64,000 nt of DNA from the NCBI RefSeq assembly GCF_022712275.1, contig NZ_JALAGU010000016.1, positions 35,407 through 99,406 of the forward strand, given 5' to 3'. Positions 16,025 through 24,234 of this stretch are shown in pieces; within the stretch, counting starts at the first letter, position 1; every line of letters begins with the position of its first letter. Position numbers and translations under genes: made by a program. Under the pieces are notes generated by a model. It saw only the letters and a list, made by a program, of their open reading frames with translations, searched no databases and was not told the DNA's origin. This stretch comes from Corynebacterium sp. (lineage in GTDB: Bacteria; Actinomycetota; Actinomycetes; Mycobacteriales; Mycobacteriaceae).

Positions 16025-17704
16025 GTGGAAAACATGACGCCACTCACGTCCCTCCCTGAATGGAACGCTCTGGTCGACGAGACTGCGCGGATCCGCAACA
16101 CCACGCTGCGGGACATGTTCCGCGACGACCCCGGCCGGTCCGGGGACCTGTCGTTCGACTGCGGACCCCTGCATGTCGACCTGTCGAAGAACCTGGTGGA
16201 TTTCCCGCTGCTGCGGAAGCTCACCGGCCTGGCCCAGGCCTCGGGGGTGGAAAAGCACCGCGCGGCGATGTTCGCCGGCGAGCACATCAACGTCACCGAG
16301 GACCGGGCGGTGCTGCACACCGCGCTGCGCATCCCGGTGGACCAGGACCTGTCGGTCGACGGCCAGGATGTCGCCGCCGACGTCCACGACGTCCTCGGCC
16401 GGATGCGTGACTTCGCCAAGGCCCTGCGCTCGGGCGCCTGGCGCGGCTCGACGAACCACACCGTCAAGGAAGTCGTCAACATCGGCATCGGCGGGTCCGA
16501 CCTGGGCCCGATGATGGCGGCGAAGGCGCTGCGCCCCTACCAGACGGCGGGCATCACCCCGCACTTCGTGTCCAATGTGGACCCTACGGACCTGGTGGAG
16601 AAGCTCGACGGACTGGACCCCGAATCCACCCTCTTCGTCATCTCCTCGAAGACCTTCACCACCTCGGAGACTCTGGCGAACGCCCATGCTGCACGTCGTT
16701 GGCTGCTGGGCAAGCTCGGCACCGACACCTCCGACGAGGACGCCGTGCGTGCCGTGGTGGCCAAGCACTTCGTGGCCGTGTCGACGAACGCTGAAGAGGT
16801 CTCGAAGTTCGGCATCGACACCAGGCACATGTTCGGTTTCTGGGACTGGGTGGGTGGACGCTACTCGGTGGACTCCGCCATCGGGCTGTCCCTCATGGCC
16901 GCGATCGGGCCGCGTGACTTCATGGAGTTCCTCGCCGGGTTCCGCGAGGTCGACGACCACTTCTCCTCCGAGCCGCTCGAGATGAACGTGCCTGTGCTCA
17001 TGGGCATGCTCGGGGTCTGGTACACCAGCGTGCTCGGCGCGCAGTCGCACGCGGTGCTCCCCTACTCCCAGGACCTGGGGCGTTTCCCCGCCTACCTGCA
17101 GCAGCTGACGATGGAGTCCAACGGTAAGTCGGTCTGCCTCGACGGTTCGGCGGTGACCACGGAGACCGGTGAGATCTACTGGGGCGAGCCGGGCACCAAC
17201 GGACAGCACGCTTTCTTCCAGTTGCTGCACCAGGGCACCCACCTGATCCCCGCCGACTTCATCGGCTTCGTCAACCCGCAGGACGACATGGTCGCCGCCG
17301 ACGGCTCGACGAGCATGCATGACATGCTGCTGGCCAATTTCCTGGCACAGACCAAGGTCCTGGCCTTCGGCCGGTCCGCGGAGGAACTGCGCGAGGCCGG
17401 GGTCGAGGAGTCCCTGATCCCCCACAAGGTCATGCCGGGCAACCGGCCGTCGACGACGATCCTCGCCGACAAGCTCACCCCGCGGGTGCTGGGCGCACTG
17501 ATCGCCCTGTACGAGCACATCACCTTCGTCCAGGGGCTGGTGTGGGGCGTGAACAGCTTCGACCAGTGGGGCGTGGAGCTCGGTAAGAAGCGTGCCTCCG
17601 ACCTGCTCCCTCTGCTCACCGAGGGCAGTTCCCTGCCGGTGGACACCGGCGACGCCTCCACCGACGACCTGGTGGAGTTCATCCGGTCCCGCCGGGTGCG
17701 GTAG
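16025..17704 (+). CDS. pgi: Glucose-6-phosphate isomerase
   Basis: Pgi (559 aa) interconverts glucose-6-phosphate and fructose-6-phosphate, linking glycolysis with the glycogen genes upstream. It has the signatures VNIGIGGSDLGPMMAAKAL and GVNSFDQWGVELGK, plus GEPGTNGQHAFFQLLHQG and MPGNRPSTTIL. It reads very like C. glutamicum Pgi over its length, with a short extra insertion (DTSDEDAVR) near residue 240. The start is GTG 16025 or ATG 16034; no clear ribosome site distinguishes them, though TAGGTT at 16016-16021 would give a near-leaderless ATG 16034. Confidence 0.96.
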   Translation: MENMTPLTSLPEWNALVDETARIRNTTLRDMFRDDPGRSGDLSFDCGPLHVDLSKNLVDFPLLRKLTGLAQASGVEKHRAAMFAGEHINVTEDRAVLHTALRIPVDQDLSVDGQDVAADVHDVLGRMRDFAKALRSGAWRGSTNHTVKEVVNIGIGGSDLGPMMAAKALRPYQTAGITPHFVSNVDPTDLVEKLDGLDPESTLFVISSKTFTTSETLANAHAARRWLLGKLGTDTSDEDAVRAVVAKHFVAVSTNAEEVSKFGIDTRHMFGFWDWVGGRYSVDSAIGLSLMAAIGPRDFMEFLAGFREVDDHFSSEPLEMNVPVLMGMLGVWYTSVLGAQSHAVLPYSQDLGRFPAYLQQLTMESNGKSVCLDGSAVTTETGEIYWGEPGTNGQHAFFQLLHQGTHLIPADFIGFVNPQDDMVAADGSTSMHDMLLANFLAQTKVLAFGRSAEELREAGVEESLIPHKVMPGNRPSTTILADKLTPRVLGALIALYEHITFVQGLVWGVNSFDQWGVELGKKRASDLLPLLTEGSSLPVDTGDASTDDLVEFIRSRRVR

Positions 17705-17720
17705 GTGTGGTAGGTGCGGT
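17694..17720. repeat. 9-bp tandem repeat over the pgi stop codon
   Basis: Three units of GGTGYGGTA span the pgi 3' end, so the VR-stop sequence is repeated. The unit length matches the other three-codon repeats in the window. Confidence 0.6.
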
Positions 17721-17759
17721 AGGTCGCTTCAGGCCCCGCTCCTCTCGTCACTTGCGAGA

Positions 17760-17808
17760 ACGACTCGACAGGGTGGTCTGCCCGACGTAGACCACCCTGT
17801 CGAGTCGT
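17760..17808. repeat. Dispersed palindromic element, family A copy 3
   Basis: A perfect 20-bp inverted repeat: left arm 17760-17779 (ACGACTCGACAGGGTGGTCT), 9-nt loop, right arm 17789-17808. It lies between pgi and the nuclease-like gene and is the best-preserved copy. It could act as a pgi terminator, but no T-run follows. Confidence 0.8.
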
Positions 17809-17998
17809 CTTCGGCGTTCGACTCTCCCGAACCTGGCGTCCGGCTGCCCCGGTTTTCCACAGGTACCGACCGAAACCGGAACAGAGTTGTCCACAGGGAC
17901 CCACGGTTTTCTCGACAGTCCGCCCCTCCTCTGCTGTACTTCCCCGCACCCGGCAGGACCGGGGTGGCCGATCATCGCGCAATCAGGGACAGGGGAGC

Positions 17999-19066
17999 AT
18001 GGGAAAGCGAGAACGATCTCGGGGCCGGGGGCCTTCACACACATGGCGGGTGATGCCGACGGTCGTCCCGGTCAGTCGCACCACTGTCGCCGCCAGGGAC
18101 GATGTCACCGACTGGTCACTTCGACACAGCTACACCGCTGTCGCACGTGGTGTCGTCATACCGACCCCGGAAGACTGGGACCCGTCTCAGTTTGACGGCT
18201 TCGGCCTCGACATCGTCACCAGAACCTGGGGAAATCACCTGGTGCATCCCGAGGCTGTGGTCGGTGGGTGGGCAGCGGTCGCCGTGTACGGACTCAAGTG
18301 GGACCGGGCTGACTGCGCCCCCGTTGTCCTTCTCGCGGAAAGGCGTCCGAAAGGGACGCTGGCCTCGGCCAAGGCTGCACTGCACCCGCTGCGTCCGGTG
18401 TTCCTGCGACTTCCACCGGGCACAGAGACCCGGACGCCCTGTCTTCGTTTCCCGTCAATGAAGGTGGTGGCACCGCAGGTCGCGGCGGTGCAGTGCCTGT
18501 GGACGGTCATCACCGGGCGACACTCCTGGTGGGTCCATGATGTTCCCGGACTGACCCGGGTCGATGTCATGGCGGTGCAGTTTCTCGACGCTTTCGCCCA
18601 GTGCACCTGGATCACCCGCGAAGAGATCCGGACGACAGTGAAGGGCGTCATTCCGCAGAAGGTGGTGACCAGGTTGCTGGATCTCTCGGATGGCGGGGCA
18701 CAGTCCCCGATGGAGACGGTGATGCGGTTGATCGTCCGGGATGCATTGCCGGCGCCATACCGGTGGAAGTCACAGATCCGGGTCGACTTTCCCCCGGACG
18801 CCGGAGCCGGGTGGACACCCCGGACCCTTCCTGATCTGGGGTGTGAAGAGTTGAAGATCGCCCTGTACTACGACGGGGGCCACCACACCGAGGGGGCTCA
18901 GACCGAGGTCGACTTCGACCAGTTCCACGCGCTTCGTGATCTGGGCTGGGAGGTGCTCCGGTTCAACAGGAGCCATCTCCGCGATCCGCAGGCGATGCTG
19001 AAACTCGTGGAGAACGCGGTAGACCGGGCGATGCGCCGCAGAAACGACTCCGGAGCTGCTGCGTGA
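17999..19066 (+). CDS. AbiEi/DUF559-like protein with degenerate PD-(D/E)XK nuclease domain
   Basis: This is a 355-residue cytosolic protein. The first 200 residues resemble the AbiEi-like/DUF559 proteins frequent in actinobacteria (TAVARGVVIP, then PEAVVGGWAAVAVYGL). The C-terminal 120 residues look like a Vsr/DUF559 endonuclease fold: SPMETVMRLIV, then PDLGCEELKIALYYDGGHH and the tail DLGWEVLRFNRSHL. In active relatives the core strand usually reads x-E-x-D-G; here the Glu position appears to be Tyr (LYYDGGHH), so activity may be altered. The start at 17999 has AGGGGAG very close; ATG 18053 is an alternative. Family A palindromes flank it at 17760-17808 and 19061-19106. Function unknown. 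Confidence 0.6.
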   Translation: MGKRERSRGRGPSHTWRVMPTVVPVSRTTVAARDDVTDWSLRHSYTAVARGVVIPTPEDWDPSQFDGFGLDIVTRTWGNHLVHPEAVVGGWAAVAVYGLKWDRADCAPVVLLAERRPKGTLASAKAALHPLRPVFLRLPPGTETRTPCLRFPSMKVVAPQVAAVQCLWTVITGRHSWWVHDVPGLTRVDVMAVQFLDAFAQCTWITREEIRTTVKGVIPQKVVTRLLDLSDGGAQSPMETVMRLIVRDALPAPYRWKSQIRVDFPPDAGAGWTPRTLPDLGCEELKIALYYDGGHHTEGAQTEVDFDQFHALRDLGWEVLRFNRSHLRDPQAMLKLVENAVDRAMRRRNDSGAAA

Positions 19067-19106
19067 CCGACCCGACTGGTTGGTCCGCGGCGGGCAACAA
19101 CCCTGT
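19061..19106. repeat. Dispersed palindromic element, family A copy 4
   Basis: GCGTGACCGACCCGACTGG (19061-19079) is complementary to the right arm ending GTCGGGTCGCTCACGC at 19106, with one mismatch and a small bulge. It overlaps the nuclease gene stop codon and lies between that gene and the convergent nei gene. Confidence 0.7.
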
Positions 19107-19145
19107 CGGGTCGCTCACGCGGCGAGGGGCTGATGGTCGGGAAGA

Positions 19146-20003
19146 TCACTCCGCCTGGCAGACCGGGCACCACCAGATGACGCGTTCGAGCTCGCCCTCG
19201 TCACCGTCGGCGTCCACCCCGCCGAGGAAGCTCTTCATGATCGGGGATCCACAGCGTCGGCAGGCCTTCTCCGCGCGTCCGAAGACGTAGTTGCCCATGC
19301 CGGGGCGTCGGTCGCCGGTGAACAGGCGCCGCGGTTCCAGGCGGTTCTCCCACATCACCCGGCGTGAAAGGTCGAGAAGATGCGCGGCGGTGGTCGTGGC
19401 GACCTCCCCCGTTCCGACGGGACGCCGTGGGTCGACGCCGCCGAGGAAGCAGACCTCTGCCCGGTACTCGTTGCCGATGCCGGCGACATTGCGCTGGTCA
19501 AGCAGCGCAGCGCCGATGGACCGTTCGGGTCGGTCGAGAATGCGTCGCAGTGCCTCGTCGCGTCCCGAGATGCCATCCGACGGGGTGGACGCCCAGTCCG
19601 GGTCGAGGATGTCAGGACCGAGATGGGCGACGACTTCCCCGTACCGGTCTCGGTCGAAGAGACGCACGAAACCCAGTGAATGCCCGACGACCTCGATCTC
19701 CGGGCCGCCGGCATGCTGCGGTGCGAAGCCGAGGACGACGCGGGCGGTGTAGCCGGGGCGTCTCCACCGGGTACCGGCGGTGTGGATCGACCAGACGCCC
19801 TCCATCTTCAGGTGGGTGTGCAGGACGCGCCCGCCGATGTCCATGAACAGGTGTTTCCCGTAGGGCCACACCTCGGTGACGGTGCGTCCGGCGAGGTTCT
19901 CCGTGGCGAAACGGGGGACGCGGATGTCGGAGCGGGTGAGTATGCGGCCACCCATCCACTGCATGCGGTTGGACAGCTGCAGGACGGAATCGCCTTCGGG
20001 CAT
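19146..20003 (-). CDS. nei: DNA glycosylase/AP lyase of the Fpg/Nei family (endonuclease VIII 2)
   Basis: This base-excision repair enzyme (285 aa) removes oxidised bases and cleaves the abasic site. The start is fixed at ATG 20003 because the family needs Pro-Glu directly after Met (MPEGDSV, catalytic Pro2/Glu3); GAGAGGAG precedes it by about 6 nt. WPYGKHLFMDI provides the conserved Lys, LLDQRNVAGIGNEYRAE the helix-two-turn-helix, and CRRCGS...WCPVC the C-terminal zinc finger. In mycobacteria nei2 neighbours lhr; here lhr is 4 kb away with other genes in between. Confidence 0.92.
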   Translation of the reverse strand: MPEGDSVLQLSNRMQWMGGRILTRSDIRVPRFATENLAGRTVTEVWPYGKHLFMDIGGRVLHTHLKMEGVWSIHTAGTRWRRPGYTARVVLGFAPQHAGGPEIEVVGHSLGFVRLFDRDRYGEVVAHLGPDILDPDWASTPSDGISGRDEALRRILDRPERSIGAALLDQRNVAGIGNEYRAEVCFLGGVDPRRPVGTGEVATTTAAHLLDLSRRVMWENRLEPRRLFTGDRRPGMGNYVFGRAEKACRRCGSPIMKSFLGGVDADGDEGELERVIWWCPVCQAE

Positions 20004-20314
20004 GGGTGGCTCCTCTCTGACCTCCGTCGGTTCAGTCATCCGTCGGTTCCTGCGGTGACCGTGTCATCGGGGAGACTACTCCCCCGCAACCGGCGACGAC
20101 TGCGGGTCATAGGCTTGACGTGGAGGATCGGTCCGCGGTCATCGCCTATGTGCACTGCAACCTGACGCAGGCGTTCTCCGGTCAGCATGAGCTCCAGCAG
20201 GCCCTGCCCGACTCAGAGCTGCCCCCGACGCCCCGGTCGACCCCGTCTGAGAATGGCGTCCTCCGGTCCGGGGCGGCTGCGCCACACATAGCGACAGAAT
20301 GTCGCAGGAGTGAG
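20004..20314. other. Gene-free stretch upstream of the ABC relic
   Basis: This 311-bp stretch holds the divergent promoter space between nei and the ABC transporter relic. The only structure I see is the perfect palindrome at 20291-20305 and the ribosome site AGGAG at 20306-20310. The open frame across it is not protein-like. Confidence 0.5.
20291..20305. promoter_or_regulatory. Operator-like palindrome GCGACA-GAA-TGTCGC
   Basis: Perfect 6-bp arms lie directly in front of the AGGAG ribosome site of the broken ABC permease gene. The position fits a repressor operator left over from the intact transporter operon. The cognate regulator is not in the window. Confidence 0.5.
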
Positions 20315-20856
20315 ATGTCAGTGTTCATCGCCCTACGGGAACTGCGCTCCGCCTGGGGCCGGTTCACCATGATCGGGGTCGTCGTCGCCCTCGTCGCAGC
20401 ACTGGTGGGAATGGTCTCCGGCTTCACCATCGGCCTCGGCAACGACACGGTCTCGGCCCTGAGACCGTTCGACGTGCACTCCGTGGCCTTCGCCACCGGA
20501 ACCTCGGACTTCAACCGGAGCACCGTGTCCGGACACGATGTGGAGGTCTGGACCTCCCGTGACGACGTGGCCGCCGAACCCCTCGGGGTCTCCATGGTCC
20601 GCAGCGAGGTCACCGGCAGCGACAGCACCACCGTGGACATGCCACCTTCGGTATGGACCCCTCCGGTTCCCTGACCCCGGACATCACCGACGGCACTCCT
20701 GCCACCGGGCCCGGCGAGATCGTCGTGTCCTCGAAGCTGCTCGCCGATCTGCTGCACCGGGTCACTGCGGCATCGGGGTGCGTGACCGTGGTGGCCACGC
20801 ATGATCCCGACGTCGTCGCGGTCGCGGACCGTTCACTGGACCTGACGGAGTTGTAG
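20315..20856 (+). pseudogene. ABC exporter relic: permease N-terminus fused to ATPase C-terminus
   Basis: From ATG 20315 (AGGAG 4 nt upstream) the translation MSVFIALRELRSAWGRFTMIGVVVALVAALVGMVSG is the start of a FtsX/DevC-like permease with its first membrane helix. The frame ends soon after MPPSVWTPPVP, while a second frame (about 20653-20856) continues PDITDGTPATGPGEIVVSSKLLADL. That then switches without a break to CVTVVATHDPDVVAVADRSLDLTEL, the H-loop end of an ABC ATPase. So a frameshift and a deletion of most of the permease and ATPase have occurred. Such pairs often export lipophilic compounds such as haem, but the substrate here cannot be told. Confidence 0.75.
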
Positions 20857-20894
20857 GACGCCGCGACCGACGTACAGGAGTGGGCCGCCGCTGT

Positions 20895-22010
20895 TCAGGC
20901 CCCGCAGCACCCGACCGCACACGGTGAGCCGTTGACGGCACCGCCGAAATTGGGCACTGTTCCGCAACGGTCGCCTGCACCTGCGGTGTTCGATACGCCG
21001 TCAGACACCACAACCTCATCGATGAGATCGCAGACGAGTTGTGCGAAGGACCGCGTCGGTCCGGGAGTAGCGGCCCGTCGGAAGCCGATCCCCAGCTCAT
21101 CGGCAACCTCCTTCGCCTCGGTGTCCAGATCCCACAGCACTTCGACATGGTCCGAAACGAATCCCACGGGGCACAGCACCACCGGGCGGCGGTTGCCGTG
21201 GCTCACCCGGTCCCGCAGATGGTCGCAGATGTCCGGGTCCAGCCAAGGCACTGTCGGCGGACCGGAACGCGACTGCCACACCACATCCACGTCAGCGTCC
21301 GTGGCAACTCGGAACGAGGACGCCGCCCGGATCAACCGTGCGGACTCCCGGACCTGACCTGAGTAGAGGTGGCCATCACCCTGGGCCGGACCTGATTCCC
21401 GGTCTGCACGAACCGGCACGGAATGGGCGGTGAAGACAAGATCGGCGTCCACGGCCCTGTCGCTGAGGTCACCCGGGTCACCGAGGGAGCGCCGGGCGTC
21501 ATCGACAGCGGAGGCGAAAGTGTTGATCAACAGCGGATGGTCATGGAACTGCCGCAGCCGTTGAAGCCGGGGCGGAGTCTTGCCGAGCTCCAGGACCGCC
21601 CGGCGGGCTCTGGCTATGTCCTCGTGATACTGGCGGCACCCGGAGTATCCACCCCAGGCCGAGGTCGCGAAGACGAGCGCGTTACGGATACCGTCGTCGG
21701 CCATCCGTTCCACGGTGTCCTCGACCATCGGATGCCAGTTCCGGTTGCCGAAGTAGACCGGCAGGTCACGGTGACGTGAGGCGAGTTCATCCCCGATGTT
21801 GCCGATCATCTCCCGGTTCAGGTCGTTGAGGGGGCTGCGGCCGCCGAGCGCGAAGTAATGCTCACCGACGACCTCCAGACGTTCGCGGGGTATTCCTCGT
21901 CCACGGGTGACGTTCTCCAGGAAAGGGACGACGTCCGTCGCCCGCTCAGGTCCGCCGAAGGACAGGAACAACAACGCGTCGACCGGTTGTTCGTTGACGA
22001 GGGTGCTCAC
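20895..22010 (-). CDS. hemH: Coproporphyrin/protoporphyrin ferrochelatase
   Basis: This enzyme (371 aa) inserts ferrous iron into the porphyrin; in actinobacteria the family (CpfC) acts on coproporphyrin III. Visible motifs are LLFLSFGGPERATDV, the FTAHSVP active-site His, WQSRSGPPTVPWLDPDI and CPVGFVSDHVEVLWDLD. A Cys (SGCRQYHED) and the C-terminal CGTVPNF...CAVGCCG cysteines fit the [2Fe-2S] cluster of actinobacterial ferrochelatases. The start is GTG 22010, with AAGGAG 5 nt upstream. It lies 29 bp behind phr in the same direction, not in a haem operon. Confidence 0.92.
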   Translation of the reverse strand: MSTLVNEQPVDALLFLSFGGPERATDVVPFLENVTRGRGIPRERLEVVGEHYFALGGRSPLNDLNREMIGNIGDELASRHRDLPVYFGNRNWHPMVEDTVERMADDGIRNALVFATSAWGGYSGCRQYHEDIARARRAVLELGKTPPRLQRLRQFHDHPLLINTFASAVDDARRSLGDPGDLSDRAVDADLVFTAHSVPVRADRESGPAQGDGHLYSGQVRESARLIRAASSFRVATDADVDVVWQSRSGPPTVPWLDPDICDHLRDRVSHGNRRPVVLCPVGFVSDHVEVLWDLDTEAKEVADELGIGFRRAATPGPTRSFAQLVCDLIDEVVVSDGVSNTAGAGDRCGTVPNFGGAVNGSPCAVGCCGA

Positions 22011-22039
22011 ATGATCTCCTTGGTGTTGACGGGTCCAGT

Positions 22040-23518
22040 TCACTCAGCGGTGACCTGTTCGTAGGCGTCCAGTGCGCGTCGCCTCGACTCTCCGAGGTCG
22101 ACCAGCGGCGGCGGATACAGCTCCGTACGGCCCTCCGTCCGAGCTGCGAGGTCCGGGATCCAGCGGTTGACGTACCTGAGATCCGGGTCGAACTTCCTGC
22201 GTTGGGTCTCCGGGTTGAAGATCCTGAAGTACGGGGAGGCGTCATCGCCGCATCCGGCGATCCACTGCCAGTTGAACGGGTTGGACGCAGGGTCTGCGTC
22301 GACGAGGGTGTCCCAGAACCACTGCTCACCGTGCCGCCAGTCGATGAGCAGATTCTTCGTGAGGAAGCTGCCCACCACCATCCGCACCCGGTTGTGCATC
22401 CAGCCTGTGGCCCAGAGTTCCCGCATCCCTGCGTCCACCAGTGGAATACCGGTAGTCCCGGACCGCCACGCCGACAGTTCCTCCGCCAGAGCCGTTCGGC
22501 CACCGAGGCGCATCGCGTCGCCGGGCAAGGAGTCGTCCCACCGCCACGGGAACTGCGTGAACTGTCCACGGACACACCGGGACGCGAGATCGGGCCGATG
22601 GTAGAGGCGCTGCCACGCGAAGTCCCGCCACAACAGCTCGCTGTGCAGTGACGTGCCGTCTGCGACAGGCAGGTCACCGGCGGCCACGGCACGGGCCACC
22701 GCGAACCACACCCGGTGCGGGCTGACCTCACCGAAACGCAGGTGCGGGGAGAGCCTGGTGGTCGCGTCGGAATCCGGGATGTCACGCCCGTCGGCGTAAC
22801 CGGGGCTACCGGTCGCCGTCGTCCTCCGGTCACCTGTCACGAACGCAGCGAGGGTCGCCTGCCCCGCTTCCTCACCCGGTGTCCAGTGGGCCGCCAAAGT
22901 CGCGGTCCACGACGCAGCGGCCGACGACCGGACCGAGGGGAACGGGACCTCGGGAAGATCCCCCTCGGGACCGTGCAGTGCATCGGGCGCCTGCGCCGTG
23001 GCTTCCACGAACCGCTCCACCGCGTCCTGGGCGACCGGCGCCGCGGCACGGGAGTACGGGGTGAAGACCCGGTAGGGTCGGCCCTCCCCGGTGGTGATCT
23101 GCCAGGGTTCCGTGAGCAGGTGGCCGGGGAAGCTGTGGACTTCGTTGCCACCGCCCTGCAGAATGTCCTTGACGCGACGGTCGACGGCCCGAAGCGGTTC
23201 CTCGTACCGCCGGTTCCACACGACCGCGTCCACGTCGAGGATGCCGGGAAGGGTCGTCATGATCTCCACCGGGTCCCCCGCCAGGTGGAGCAGCCGGACA
23301 CCGTGGTCGAGCAGACGCGCGGAGAGCTGTGAGAGACTCCGGTCGCGCCACCAGGATGCCGCGGCACCGCGCGGGCGGGCTCCGGTGGCAGCGGCATCCT
23401 CGTCGATGACGACCGCAATGACCTGACCCCGTTGCGCAGCCCACTGAAGTGCAGCGTTGTCGGCGAGGCGGAGATCGTCGCGGAACCAGACGAGCGTGGT
23501 GGCAGGCCCGGCGTTCAT
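22040..23518 (-). CDS. phr: Deoxyribodipyrimidine photolyase
   Basis: This FAD-containing enzyme (492 aa) uses blue light to split cyclobutane pyrimidine dimers. It has the N-terminal antenna domain (LVWFRDDLRLADNAAL) and the FAD domain with SPHLRFGEVSPHRVWF, WRDFAWQRLYHRPDL, GIPLVDAGMRELWATGWMHNR and DADPASNPFNWQWIAGCG. ATG 23518 follows AAGGAG with good spacing; the start at 23542 has none. It is divergent from a MarR regulator across the palindrome 23557-23571, so light or stress control through that repressor is likely. hemH follows as a second gene. Confidence 0.94.
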   Translation of the reverse strand: MNAGPATTLVWFRDDLRLADNAALQWAAQRGQVIAVVIDEDAAATGARPRGAAASWWRDRSLSQLSARLLDHGVRLLHLAGDPVEIMTTLPGILDVDAVVWNRRYEEPLRAVDRRVKDILQGGGNEVHSFPGHLLTEPWQITTGEGRPYRVFTPYSRAAAPVAQDAVERFVEATAQAPDALHGPEGDLPEVPFPSVRSSAAASWTATLAAHWTPGEEAGQATLAAFVTGDRRTTATGSPGYADGRDIPDSDATTRLSPHLRFGEVSPHRVWFAVARAVAAGDLPVADGTSLHSELLWRDFAWQRLYHRPDLASRCVRGQFTQFPWRWDDSLPGDAMRLGGRTALAEELSAWRSGTTGIPLVDAGMRELWATGWMHNRVRMVVGSFLTKNLLIDWRHGEQWFWDTLVDADPASNPFNWQWIAGCGDDASPYFRIFNPETQRRKFDPDLRYVNRWIPDLAARTEGRTELYPPPLVDLGESRRRALDAYEQVTAE

Positions 23519-23556
23519 AGGGTGTCTCCTTCCGGTCAACATCGTCTCTCGATAGC

Positions 23557-23571
23557 GCTAACCAAGTTAGC
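23557..23571. promoter_or_regulatory. MarR-type operator palindrome
   Basis: GCTAAC-CAA-GTTAGC is a perfect 15-bp palindrome located between phr and the divergent MarR gene. It lies 39 bp from the phr start and 110 bp from the MarR start, positioned to control phr and possibly both. Confidence 0.6.
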
Positions 23572-23680
23572 ATAATGGCGAAGCGCATACCTCAATACGC
23601 TCCCCACCTCCCCCGTGGGCTTATCCTGGGCCTTGTATATTGGGAAACCTGTGACACATCTGGCGCGGAAGGACCCGTGA

Positions 23681-24172
23681 ATGCCCCGGGAATACTGGTA
23701 CGACGAAGAGGCACCGCCGGTCGCACTGCTTGCCGCAGTACGCCGGTTCCGCACCGCGGACCAGGAGATGCGGCGTCGGCTGGGCGCGGACATGCGGATG
23801 AACGGCACCGACCTGGAGGCCCTGCGCCGTGTGATCGCCGCCGAGAGGTCCGGTCACCCCCTGACCGCGAGGGAGCTCGCTGATCAGCTCAGGATCAGCA
23901 CCGCTGCCACAGCGAAGCTCATCACCCGGCTCACCGGGTCCGGCCATATGGCCCGCAACAGCCATCCCGAGGACCGCAGGGCCGTCCTCCTGGGCGCGAC
24001 TGAGCGCTCCCACCGGGAACTTGCCGCGTGGGCCGGCCCGATGCACGAAGCCATGTTCGAGGTGGCGCGCGGCGTCCCCGCCGAGGCGCGCGAGGCGGTC
24101 ATCGGGTTCCTCGATGCGATGACCGCACTGTTCAACGAGGACACGCACCGGAAGCACCCGTCCCGGGACTGA
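23681..24172 (+). CDS. MarR-family regulator, CrtR-like
   Basis: This is a 163-residue winged-helix regulator. Its N-terminus YDEEAPPVALLAAVRRFRTAD and the segment MRMNGTDLEALRRVI resemble CrtR of C. glutamicum, the isoprenoid-responsive repressor of carotenoid genes. The wing (LTARELADQLRISTAATAKLITRLTGSGHMARNSHPEDRRA) is intact. It is divergent from phr with a perfect palindrome between them, so photolyase is the likely target, which fits light protection together with carotenoids. No crt gene is in the window. The ligand is unknown. Confidence 0.85.
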   Translation: MPREYWYDEEAPPVALLAAVRRFRTADQEMRRRLGADMRMNGTDLEALRRVIAAERSGHPLTARELADQLRISTAATAKLITRLTGSGHMARNSHPEDRRAVLLGATERSHRELAAWAGPMHEAMFEVARGVPAEAREAVIGFLDAMTALFNEDTHRKHPSRD

Positions 24173-24234
24173 GACGGACGCCTTCTCCACTCGAGGATCC
24201 GACCGTCAGAGTGCGGAGTGGGTCAGCGCGGGAG

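Noticed and set aside
14912..17518. 868-codon frame antisense to hisN and pgi
   Set aside because: Both sense genes are unmistakable enzymes; the antisense product is a low-complexity shadow.
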